Shown: piece by piece, positions 34,727 to 41,854 of the stretch
Position numbering within the stretch: position 1 is the first letter of the stretch
Layout of the letters: every line of letters starts with the position of its first letter
Source: Marispirochaeta sp963667435
Lineage (GTDB): Bacteria; Spirochaetota; Spirochaetia; JC444; Marispirochaetaceae
DNA: 64,000 nt
Direction: 5' to 3'
Assembly (NCBI GenBank): GCA_963667435.1
Contig: OY763414.1
Span: 3,782,001 to 3,846,000 of the forward strand
Position numbers and translations under genes: made by a program
The notes under the pieces: model-generated
Told to the model about the DNA's origin: nothing
Database searches by the model: none
Seen by the model: only the letters and a program-made list of their open reading frames with translations

Positions 34727-35047
34727 AAAATCCTCCCTTACCCTGTGATAAAAGACAACGGTCGATGATGTTACATTTATAATGCACCGTAATACGTGGG
34801 GAGTCAATGATTTAAATCATTTCTACATAGATATTTATGGTTATTTTCTGCCTGTTTTCTGAGATTTCAGGGGGTGGCGTGTGGGGCGGTGATGGGATGC
34901 ACTCAAGGAACTTTTGTTAAAAAGTGCTGCAATATCATTCTCTCTTGTATGTATTGCTAAACAGATGAGTTACCAAGATTTGGATTGTCTTTGTTCTTCA
35001 CTTGTCTTATGAGCATCTTCACATTCTCAGCTTCATTATAATTAGGC
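34727..35047. other. Gap upstream of the serine recombinase gene
   Basis: This 321-base gap has no convincing gene. It includes a perfect 14-bp palindrome ATGATTTAAATCAT at 34807-34820, 80 bases before the recombinase start, which could be an operator. A short reverse-strand open tail (NYNEAENVKMLIRQVKN) at about 34957-35050 lacks a start and may be a remnant. Confidence 0.4.
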
Positions 35048-35308
35048 CTAATTTCCTTTCGGAACCTTAATGGAAATGGTCATTTCTGCAAATTCATCAA
35101 TGCTCAACCCTTTAGGGTTGCCATTAGACTCAGCAATATCAGCCAAGGCAGTTTCTACTATCTTATTAACCGTTAAAGGAGCAACTATTTTTTGCCATGA
35201 GGGTCTTCCATGACAGCTTAAAAGATAAGCGGTTTCTTCTTTATTTTCTGGACTCATCTTATATGAAACCTTTATTTCGCCATCCATATTCTCATCTTTG
35301 AATTCCAT
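35048..35308 (-). CDS. 86-residue protein of unknown function
   Basis: Starts MEFKDENMDGEIKVSYKMSP with AGGGAGG 5 bases upstream. It is acidic, with one Cys, and ends EMTISIKVPKGN. The fold looks mixed alpha/beta; no family recognised. It lies between the recombinase gene and a decayed ParB-like fragment. Confidence 0.6.
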   Translation of the reverse strand: MEFKDENMDGEIKVSYKMSPENKEETAYLLSCHGRPSWQKIVAPLTVNKIVETALADIAESNGNPKGLSIDEFAEMTISIKVPKGN

Positions 35309-35362
35309 ATCTCCTCCCTTAGCTTATTCCATTATAGCATTGGACAGAAAAATCAGCACTTA

Positions 35363-35640
35363 TTAGAAGGTAATTATTTCCTCTTCCATAATTTCTATAT
35401 TCTTTGCCAACCTTTCTGCCCTTGAAGCAAACCCATCATTTAAACCCAACTCTTTAAGAACTGTTCCTTTTGGCTTTGGAGTTTCAAATAAATCTGCACA
35501 GGCCTGTGCAGATTTTTTAACAGGCCTTCCTCCCTTATTAGAATTATCAATCTCTAAAAAATATTTACCTATAGCTGCTTTTGCATAAAGAACAGAGTCA
35601 AATTGAGTTGCGGAATTCGGAATTTCACATATATAATTTA
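35363..35640 (-). pseudogene. Fragment of a ParB/phage replication-type protein
   Basis: An open reverse frame without a usable start reads KAAIGKYFLEIDNSNKGGRP and then GTVLKELGLNDGFASRAERL, ending at a TAA (35363-35365). The KGGRP...LGL...SSR-like pattern is seen in the C-terminal part of prophage ParB-like proteins. Its 5' part is missing, and a gene on the other strand starts at 35644. Confidence 0.4.
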
Positions 35641-35643
35641 AAC

Positions 35644-36243
35644 ATGATTAAAATGATGCAAAGCACCATTTTGTTATTCTTGTGTTTAAGCCTGCCATTT
35701 ATAGCTATTAGCTGTGTCTCTACTGAAGCGTATACAGTTTCGCAAAATGATATTGCTCAAATAGCTACTGAATACAAAGTTTTTGGTGTATGGTGTGATC
35801 TTAAGAACAGATCTATGGCAAAGAAACTTGAATATGCTTGTATTAAAGAATTAGAGAATTATGGTCTTTCTGGTTTTTCATGGATTGAACTATTTCCTCC
35901 TATCAGAGAATACGAAAACCGAGAGTATTTCGCAGCGATATTAGAAAATGAAATCGATGTTATGATATATATAGATCTTCAGGATAGTGGAACAACCAGC
36001 TCGGTGTATTCAAATGACTATGGGGTACATACCTCTATTCACGGCTATGCCATGTTTGAATTTCAATTTCAACCTAATGGATTTGATGATCCGATTCTGG
36101 TAACACAGATAACCGCTGATGGGGATGATACCGCTGATTGGGAAGATATTAATGCAGCTGCTGCAAGACGTGCTGTGAAAGAGTATGCAAAAATAGTTGG
36201 TATTGAAAGATTACCACGAGATCCCCCAAAAAAGAGAGAATAG
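35644..36243 (+). CDS. Putative lipoprotein of unknown function
   Basis: A 199-residue protein, the only forward-strand gene in the element. The signal peptide MIKMMQSTILLFLCLSLPF ends in a lipobox-like AISC, giving a lipidated Cys near residue 24. The mature part has a pattern like small outer-membrane-associated lipoproteins (EYKVFGVWCDLKNRSMAKKL, VMIYIDLQDSG). The start at 35644 is preferred over an upstream TTG because it begins the signal peptide. Possibly acquired cargo. Confidence 0.65.
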   Translation: MIKMMQSTILLFLCLSLPFIAISCVSTEAYTVSQNDIAQIATEYKVFGVWCDLKNRSMAKKLEYACIKELENYGLSGFSWIELFPPIREYENREYFAAILENEIDVMIYIDLQDSGTTSSVYSNDYGVHTSIHGYAMFEFQFQPNGFDDPILVTQITADGDDTADWEDINAAAARRAVKEYAKIVGIERLPRDPPKKRE

Positions 36244-36254
36244 CAAACTACTCA

Positions 36255-37037
36255 TTATATCCATACTTCGGTATATTGATTTCGTACATTTGACAATCTA
36301 AAAAGTTCCTCAAAATCAAAAATAAAATCTTCAAAGAATCTTGGCTGCTTTATCAATGGCCAAATAGTTCTATAGAGATTGAATCTGGTTCTCAGAGATG
36401 ATTCAATATTCAATCTTTGTATAATATCCTTAGAGGTTCCCCGTAATTTATCTAAGCTTCTACGCTGTAGAATTATTTCAAATCTATGATGATCACCCTT
36501 GGGGTACATATAGAAAACTGAACGTGGTCGCCTTTTCCTTAATCTGTAATTCTTGGGGAAAGTGAAATATAGAGTACCGTTAACGTTGTCAGAGAATCGT
36601 TTATCATCCAGTTTCTTATATACATCCCGGGCAAAGAAATCATATCTAATCTCTATTTCTGTGGCTGTCGCCATGGATACAACTTCCTCTATCGGATTAT
36701 TGAAAATCCCGTGTTCCTTCAAATGTGCTAATACCCTGCGATACATATTTATGACATCAATACTCGGGTATCTGTTTAGAATATTATGAAGCTCAATGAT
36801 GAAATTATTCCCCTGTATCGTTAGGCGGGTTCCTTTCAGATCATCCGGTAACTTGTTCATATTCCAGAATCTTTTCTTAGGCCGTCCGTGATCATTACAG
36901 AAGATTGAAGCCTTCCACCAGTTTTCAGATAAATCTAAACGGTTCTTCAATACGTTAATCTTTACCCTGTCCAAGTGTGCTATTGGACCTTTACACAGTT
37001 CATCATGATATTTTCTGTATGCTGGGGGTGCTACCAT
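36255..37037 (-). CDS. Possible replication initiation protein of the element
   Basis: A 260-residue basic protein beginning MVAPPAYRKYHDELCKGPIA. Features such as TEIEIRYDFFARDVYKKLDD and many aromatic-basic stretches (NYRLRKRRPRSVFYMYPKGD) recall rolling-circle/gene II-type replication proteins, but I cannot identify the catalytic Tyr or HUH motif with certainty. It follows the excisionase gene, a common place for Rep in satellites. Confidence 0.45.
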   Translation of the reverse strand: MVAPPAYRKYHDELCKGPIAHLDRVKINVLKNRLDLSENWWKASIFCNDHGRPKKRFWNMNKLPDDLKGTRLTIQGNNFIIELHNILNRYPSIDVINMYRRVLAHLKEHGIFNNPIEEVVSMATATEIEIRYDFFARDVYKKLDDKRFSDNVNGTLYFTFPKNYRLRKRRPRSVFYMYPKGDHHRFEIILQRRSLDKLRGTSKDIIQRLNIESSLRTRFNLYRTIWPLIKQPRFFEDFIFDFEELFRLSNVRNQYTEVWI

Positions 37038-37133
37038 AAGGTTAAGAGCACTTTCCGACTGGACGAACTTTTGTATTTTACTTATGATTGAGTTGCAGCA
37101 AAATCATAAGCCGGTTAGGTTCGCCCGCCGGTT

Positions 37134-37307
37134 TTATTTTGCAGCTACCCGACGAGATTCCAGCCATTCCACCAGATCAGATTCCTTAAATCTAACCTTT
37201 GAGCCAAGTTTGTAATGAGGCAGCTTTCCAATACTGGTATATAGCCGAACTGTGTGAATTGATAAATCTAAAAAATCAGCAGCTTCTTGTGCAGTTAAAA
37301 GTTTCAT
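37134..37307 (-). CDS. AlpA/Xis-type helix-turn-helix protein (excisionase)
   Basis: A 57-residue MerR-like winged-helix protein: MKLLTAQEAADFLDLSIHTV then the recognition part LPHYKLGSKVRFKESDLVEWL. The ATG overlaps the stop of the previous small gene (ATGA), fixing the start. Such proteins act as excisionases or as activators of integrase expression. Confidence 0.88.
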   Translation of the reverse strand: MKLLTAQEAADFLDLSIHTVRLYTSIGKLPHYKLGSKVRFKESDLVEWLESRRVAAK

Positions 37308-37516
37308 ACCATACCTGCCCATTCTTCGCATTCTTTCAAGGACAGGCCATATCCTGCATTACTGTTCCAATCTGCGTATACAATGAACCTTGTTTCTAAT
37401 TCGGTGATCATATATGTATTCTGGAGGAACTCTGTTTGATTACGTGCTTTTTTTAAACAGTATCCGTCTTTTTTTAAATTCCTTCTTAGCCGTTGTTCCC
37501 TGCTTTTCTCTGTCAT
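37304..37516 (-). CDS. 70-residue element protein
   Basis: A small basic protein starting MTEKSREQRLRRNLKKDGYC, a pattern seen in short phage and plasmid proteins upstream of AlpA-like genes. Its stop codon overlaps the excisionase start by four bases, indicating coupled translation. Function unknown. Confidence 0.6.
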   Translation of the reverse strand: MTEKSREQRLRRNLKKDGYCLKKARNQTEFLQNTYMITELETRFIVYADWNSNAGYGLSLKECEEWAGMV

Positions 37517-37639
37517 ACCATCTCCTTGAAAATGAGAGCCAGCCGCTCGGGGCGGACAGGCCCTCTTCCGTTTGTATTTCTATGGACATGGTAATACCGG
37601 TTTAGATATTAAGTCTGTAACCTTAAATGTTACCTTTTG

Positions 37640-38305
37640 TTACTTTTTTACTGTATCGAGGATAGTATCCTCTCTTTTTTTTGCTTCATTTTGAAGAATT
37701 CTCTTGCCTGATTGCTTAACTGAAGATTTATTCAATGGATTTCCATCTTTATCTACAAAATGATCATATGCATATTGTTCAATTTCTCCTTTAAACACAA
37801 CAGCACCTACATCACGAAGTGCTTTAATCAAGTCGTACAATATTGTTTGATTGTCCATCCAACGTATTTTATTGTCAGTAGATTCCCATAATAAATTAGT
37901 TAGCTTTTCGATGAATTGTATAAACTGCGGATTAGCATTTCTGGCTTTCATCACAGCTCTAATATTGGTTCCTCGAGGAATAGGGGAAAACCTTTCTTCA
38001 TCTGAATCCTTAGTTTCTTTTTTATCTGAATCCTTAGTCTCTTTTTTATCTGAATCCTTAGTCTCTTTTTTATCTGAATCCTTAGTCTCTTTTTTAATAT
38101 CTTCTTCATGAATAAAATCATCATCATCAAGCAGTTGCCAAAACGGAGACGTCCATCTTCGAATGTGATCATTAATTACGTTTGTTCTATCTTCTATGCT
38201 TAAATCCTGTATTTTTAATTTGATCTTTTCCAGCTCCGCTGCGTAATTAATTTTTAGCTCTGCATCTTGTGCTATAATTTCAGATTCATATCTTTGCATG
38301 TTCAT
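37640..38305 (-). CDS. Protein with four tandem KKETKDSD repeats
   Basis: A 221-residue protein. The N-terminal third is helical and acidic (WQLLDDDDFIHEED), the middle carries four 8-residue repeats encoded by 24-bp DNA repeats, and the C-terminal third is globular (LLWESTDNKIRWMDNQTILYDL, then GNPLNKSSVKQSGKR). The C-terminal part resembles RteC-like regulators in pattern only. It overlaps the integrase stop by 4 bases (ATGA), so the two are coupled. Confidence 0.6.
   Translation of the reverse strand: MNMQRYESEIIAQDAELKINYAAELEKIKLKIQDLSIEDRTNVINDHIRRWTSPFWQLLDDDDFIHEEDIKKETKDSDKKETKDSDKKETKDSDKKETKDSDEERFSPIPRGTNIRAVMKARNANPQFIQFIEKLTNLLWESTDNKIRWMDNQTILYDLIKALRDVGAVVFKGEIEQYAYDHFVDKDGNPLNKSSVKQSGKRILQNEAKKREDTILDTVKK
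38001..38096. repeat. Four tandem 24-bp repeats in a coding region
   Basis: Four head-to-tail copies of TCTGAATCCTTAGTYTCTTT with a TTTA end; one copy has T instead of C. The unit is a multiple of three, so copy-number change keeps the frame. Confidence 0.95.
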
Positions 38306-39423
38306 ACTGCCTCCTGTCGATTTGTGATAAAGCTATTCTTAGTAGTTTTTTCATGGTCATAATTATTTGTCGTTTCTGAATCAACATGACCAACAATTTT
38401 CTGTAAATCAATTTCAGAAATATTTCCTCGAACATCTGAAACAAACAAATGCCTCCAGCTATGAAAAGACAGCTTTCGCTCTTTCTGTTTGTTTCGCTCT
38501 ATACCAATTTTTTGATATGCAGCTTGAAGGTACTTCACTATGCTGGTATTCCAAATCGGCGATTTTCCACCATCTAAGCTAAAAAGAAAGCCTTCTGAAA
38601 TTCCTAATTCAAGTTTTAGTTCCAATAGCATTGTGTATATTTTCGGCGAAATAGGAACTGTCCGTGATTTTCCACTTTTTGTTGATTTAAGACCGTAGTT
38701 CCGATCCCATGAGTGAACTACTTCTATATGAGTTTTGTTAATATTCGCTACCTTGAGGGCTTGTATTTCTCCCAGTCTCATACCAGTACCATGTGCTAGT
38801 ACATTGATCGCATAATGTAGATTGTCCGGCCAGTTAACCCGGTTCAGCAGTTCTTTAACTTCGGTCTTTGTTGGAATTCCCCATTCTACTTTTGCAACAG
38901 GTAAACGGACAGCTGTCATTGGGTTTTTTTTCAAGTCTCCAAGCCTGACAGCTTCACCAAAGATTACAGATAGCGTTTTTGCATAATTACGAATTGAATT
39001 AATGGCATGGCCTTTGTCTGTTTGAACAGTATTAAGCCAGCGTTCACAGTCCTTCGGAGTAATTGAATCTAACTTTTGTTTTCCAAGATAGGGGAGGATC
39101 ATGGTCTCAAGCCAGTACCGTTGATTTTTTGCATTGGTTCTGGAATGACTTTGACCTGCTTTCAGCTTTGATTGAATGTATGCACATTCATCATAGATAA
39201 ACCATTTCTGGGTGTATTCAAAAAGGGTGGGGCAGGTTCCGGGTATTAGCCTTCCCGCTTTCCATAAATCTCTTACAATGTTATTTGCTTTGATCTTTGA
39301 AGTCTCTCCAGTACTGAAAGCAGAGGACCTTTTGCCGTTTGGGAGTCGAATACGGTAATAATATACCTTTTTACCTGATTTTAGTGTGCGCTGGATAAGT
39401 GTGTAAGGTGATGAAATAGTCAT
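38302..39423 (-). CDS. int: Tyrosine integrase of the element
   Basis: A 373-residue tyrosine recombinase. The catalytic set is present: Arg in HGTGMRLGEIQAL, Lys in the STKSGKSRTVPIS hairpin, HxxR in LSFHSWRHLF, His in IVGHVDSETT and the nucleophile Tyr in NNYDH. The N-terminal part holds arm- and core-binding domains. It lies 110 bases from the tRNA, between the arm repeats and its target, as expected for an active integrase. Confidence 0.94.
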   Translation of the reverse strand: MTISSPYTLIQRTLKSGKKVYYYRIRLPNGKRSSAFSTGETSKIKANNIVRDLWKAGRLIPGTCPTLFEYTQKWFIYDECAYIQSKLKAGQSHSRTNAKNQRYWLETMILPYLGKQKLDSITPKDCERWLNTVQTDKGHAINSIRNYAKTLSVIFGEAVRLGDLKKNPMTAVRLPVAKVEWGIPTKTEVKELLNRVNWPDNLHYAINVLAHGTGMRLGEIQALKVANINKTHIEVVHSWDRNYGLKSTKSGKSRTVPISPKIYTMLLELKLELGISEGFLFSLDGGKSPIWNTSIVKYLQAAYQKIGIERNKQKERKLSFHSWRHLFVSDVRGNISEIDLQKIVGHVDSETTNNYDHEKTTKNSFITNRQEAV

Positions 39424-39442
39424 CTCGATAACCCTCCGTGCG

Positions 39443-39465
39443 TGGTATCAAATTTGGTATCACGC
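39443..39465. repeat. Integrase arm-type repeats near attL
   Basis: TGGTATCA at 39443-39450 and TGGTATCACGC at 39455-39465, 12 bases apart, match the pair at 29963 and 29975. They lie 20-42 bases upstream of the integrase start, so integrase could also repress itself here. Confidence 0.7.
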
Positions 39466-39533
39466 GGGAAAAATAAGGAATATTCGAGATACAAACGGAA
39501 GGCTAATTCCCTACACAGTAGGGAATTAAATCT

Positions 39534-39575
39534 TCGGGCTGGGCGGATTTGAACCGCCGACCCCTTGTCCCCCAG
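39534..39575 (-). other. attL: 3' half of the reconstituted tRNA-Pro(GGG)
   Basis: Identical over 42 bases to 29802-29843. It begins at the discriminator base and ends in the anticodon loop. Confidence 0.93.
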
Positions 39576-39607
39576 ACAAGTACGCTAAACCACTGCGCTA
39601 CAGCCCG
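39534..39607 (-). tRNA. tRNA-Pro (anticodon GGG)
   Basis: A 74-base tRNA on the reverse strand. Acceptor arms CGGGCTG/CAGCCCG, anticodon stem CTTGT/ACAAG around loop CTGGGGG (anticodon GGG), and T-arm GGCGG-TTCAAAT-CCGCC are all intact; the discriminator is A and CCA is not encoded. The 3' half is supplied by the integrated element. Confidence 0.95.
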
Positions 39608-39618
39608 ATGTGAGCATC

Positions 39619-39648
39619 AAAATAGCATAATGGCAGAAAGAATGTCAA
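39619..39648 (-). promoter_or_regulatory. Promoter of tRNA-Pro(GGG)
   Basis: On the reverse strand TTGACA (39643-39648), an 18-base spacer and TATTTT (39619-39624) precede the tRNA 5' end by 11 bases. Confidence 0.65.
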
Positions 39649-39757
39649 CTCATTACTGCCGCCAAATTGCATCTCTCAATACCTCTTCTTTAAAGGTTGG
39701 CTTTACCTATAATGAGGATACTGGTAGACTTTGATCTATTCTTTCTGGGAGTAAAAT

Positions 39758-40933
39758 ATGTCCCGTAAATATGTTGATTTTCTTAAAACTGTCTCATTTT
39801 TCAGCCATCTGGATACCCAGTACCTGGAAGAACTTGCCCGTTACTGTCGGGAAACTGTCTATAAACCCGGAGAGCTGATTTTCAGGGAAGGGGATATCGC
39901 GGACCGATTTTTCATCCTCATGGAAGGGCAGGTGGAGGTCTGGAAGAATTACGACAGTCCTAAAGCCGATCTGTTAACTGTTCATGGCCCGGGAAAACCC
40001 TTTGGGGAGATGGCACTTGTTGACTCTTTACCGCGGTATGCAACCCTCAGAGCCCGGGTTGAATCAACTACACTGACTGTCCACGAAGATGATTTTATGA
40101 CTCTTATAAGGGATAATTCCTCGGTAGCACTTGCCGTTATACGTTCTCTTTCCGCCATGGTACGTCGGTCCAATGACAGTCTCCTGGAGGATCTGAAAAA
40201 CAGAAATCAGGAGCTCGAGTTTGCCCTCAGGGAACTGCGGGAAGCTCAGGATCAGCTTATACGTCAGGAGCGACTGAGCAATCTGGGTAAGTTCTCTTCC
40301 ATGATTCTGCATGATATCCGTAATCCGATTTCAATAGTACAGGGATATGCGGAGATTCTGAAGCGTTCGGAAGATCTTCCGGAAAAGTATATTGAATATG
40401 CAGAAAACATTATCAGCGAGTCTGACCGACTGGCAGGTCTTGCAAATGAGTTTCTGGATTACTCAAGAGGTGAAATTCGTCTGGATTTTTCACCCGTGGA
40501 ACTTGAGCCTTTTATTCATAAGCTGGAATCAGTGGTACGCCGACGTTTCGGTTCCAAGAAGGCTGCTCTCAAGTTCGAAGTGGAAGGAATCCGTACAGCA
40601 ATATTTGATTCCGCCCGGATTTTCCGGGTGCTGGTTAATCTGACGGAGAACGCACGTAAGGCAATGGGCAGGGATGGAGATCTGCTTGTCCGATTTGATA
40701 CCACCGATGAATCTTTGCGAATTATGGTTAAGGACTCTGGCGAAGGCATGAGCGAGGAAGTTCTGAAGCATGTGTTTGAACCCTTTTATTCTTCTTCCAG
40801 TCAAGGGGGAACCGGTCTGGGAATGCTGATTGTAAAAAATATTATCGATGCCCACCACGGGGATATTCTGATTGCATCCACTCTTGGTGAAGGAACAGAA
40901 ATCACAATTCATCTTCCCTTGAGAAAGGTTTAG
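39758..40933 (+). CDS. Histidine kinase with N-terminal cyclic-nucleotide-binding domain
   Basis: A 391-residue cytoplasmic protein with no membrane segment. Residues about 10-130 are a cNMP-binding beta-roll (GELIFREGDIADRFFILMEG, GPGKPFGEMALVDSLPRYATL). A coiled coil leads to the HisKA domain with phospho-acceptor His185 in MILHDIRNPIS. The ATPase part has NLTENARKA, DSGEGMSEE and GGTGLGMLIVKNI. No response regulator is adjacent; the nuclease gene follows by 3 bases. Confidence 0.9.
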   Translation: MSRKYVDFLKTVSFFSHLDTQYLEELARYCRETVYKPGELIFREGDIADRFFILMEGQVEVWKNYDSPKADLLTVHGPGKPFGEMALVDSLPRYATLRARVESTTLTVHEDDFMTLIRDNSSVALAVIRSLSAMVRRSNDSLLEDLKNRNQELEFALRELREAQDQLIRQERLSNLGKFSSMILHDIRNPISIVQGYAEILKRSEDLPEKYIEYAENIISESDRLAGLANEFLDYSRGEIRLDFSPVELEPFIHKLESVVRRRFGSKKAALKFEVEGIRTAIFDSARIFRVLVNLTENARKAMGRDGDLLVRFDTTDESLRIMVKDSGEGMSEEVLKHVFEPFYSSSSQGGTGLGMLIVKNIIDAHHGDILIASTLGEGTEITIHLPLRKV

Positions 40934-40936
40934 GAC

Positions 40937-41854
40937 ATGGCGAAAAAGAACAGTAGTCAGCCTCTATTGATCCTTATCGGTGGACTTGCTCTGGTACTGG
41001 CAATGATTACGGCCTTAACCAATGTCGACGTGGGTTCCATGATCAGCGGTATAACAAGCACAATCAGCGGAGCAAGTGGAGGGGCCGGTAAAAGCGAAGG
41101 GGAAACAGCCGGCAAAGGCGCTACAGACCTTTCAGGGTCACTTGGTGGTGATATTGCCGCTTTTCTGAAGGATCCCGAATCACTGGCTCTGCCTCCGGAA
41201 CTTTCGGGATTACTGCTGTTTCGCGAGGGATTTGTACTTGTTTACAGCACAGATCTGCACGTTCCTCTCTGGGTTGGCTATGAGCTGACCGGTGAGGAGG
41301 TGCAGGGTGAACTGCCCAGGGAGGACAACTTTAAGAAAGACCCTGATCTTGGTGATAACGCACCCTCGTCTGCAGACTATACAGGCTCGGGTTATGACCG
41401 GGGGCACATGATTCCAGCGGCAGATGCCAAATGGTCTCTGGATGCCATGGACGACAGCTTTTTAATGTCAAATGTAGCTCCCCAGACTCCAGGGCTCAAC
41501 CGAGGAAGCTGGAAAGCTCTTGAGGAGGCTATCCGAGATCTTGCTCTGAAAGAGGGGGCTCTGATTGTGATTACCGGACCGGTAATTGCAGATAAACAGT
41601 ATCCGGTAATCGGAGATACAGGGATAATTATCCCTGAGTATTTCTTCAAGGTTGTTCTGGATTTCTCAGAACCAGGCCTCGCCGCCTGGGGATTTATCTT
41701 CCCCAACCGGGATGAGGCACTAAAAGGGCGGGAGTACAGTGATTTTATGTTTTCAATAGATCAGGTTGAACAGTACACAGGCTATGATTTCTTTGCTCCT
41801 CTCCCTGACGAAATGGAAAATGCCCTGGAGAAGAGCAAAGGTCCGGTATTCTAA
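40937..41854 (+). CDS. DNA/RNA non-specific endonuclease (NUC1 type), membrane-anchored or secreted
   Basis: A 305-residue protein. An N-terminal hydrophobic segment (LLILIGGLALVLAMITAL) acts as a signal anchor, followed by a Gly/Ser-rich linker. The beta-beta-alpha-metal nuclease core has the motif GYDRGHMIPAAD, with the general-base His, and the metal-binding Asn in NVAPQTPGLNRGSW. It digests DNA and RNA without sequence preference, for nutrition or defence. Cotranscribed with the kinase upstream; converges with the peptidase gene (4-base overlap). Confidence 0.92.
   Translation: MAKKNSSQPLLILIGGLALVLAMITALTNVDVGSMISGITSTISGASGGAGKSEGETAGKGATDLSGSLGGDIAAFLKDPESLALPPELSGLLLFREGFVLVYSTDLHVPLWVGYELTGEEVQGELPREDNFKKDPDLGDNAPSSADYTGSGYDRGHMIPAADAKWSLDAMDDSFLMSNVAPQTPGLNRGSWKALEEAIRDLALKEGALIVITGPVIADKQYPVIGDTGIIIPEYFFKVVLDFSEPGLAAWGFIFPNRDEALKGREYSDFMFSIDQVEQYTGYDFFAPLPDEMENALEKSKGPVF

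Larger units (their letters stand above)
29802..39575. mobile_element. Integrated element (phage satellite or prophage remnant) in tRNA-Pro(GGG)
   Basis: About 9.8 kb bounded by 42-bp direct repeats of the tRNA 3' half. The tyrosine integrase lies beside the complete tRNA. Contents include an AlpA-like excisionase, possible replication protein, serine recombinase, RHH protein, terminase large subunit and a potassium channel. Base composition is visibly more AT-rich than the flanks, and nearly all genes are on the reverse strand. No portal, capsid or tail genes were recognised. Confidence 0.92.

Noticed and set aside
38001..38096. CRISPR-like tandem array
   Set aside because: Repeats are directly adjacent with no spacers and are in frame within a gene.
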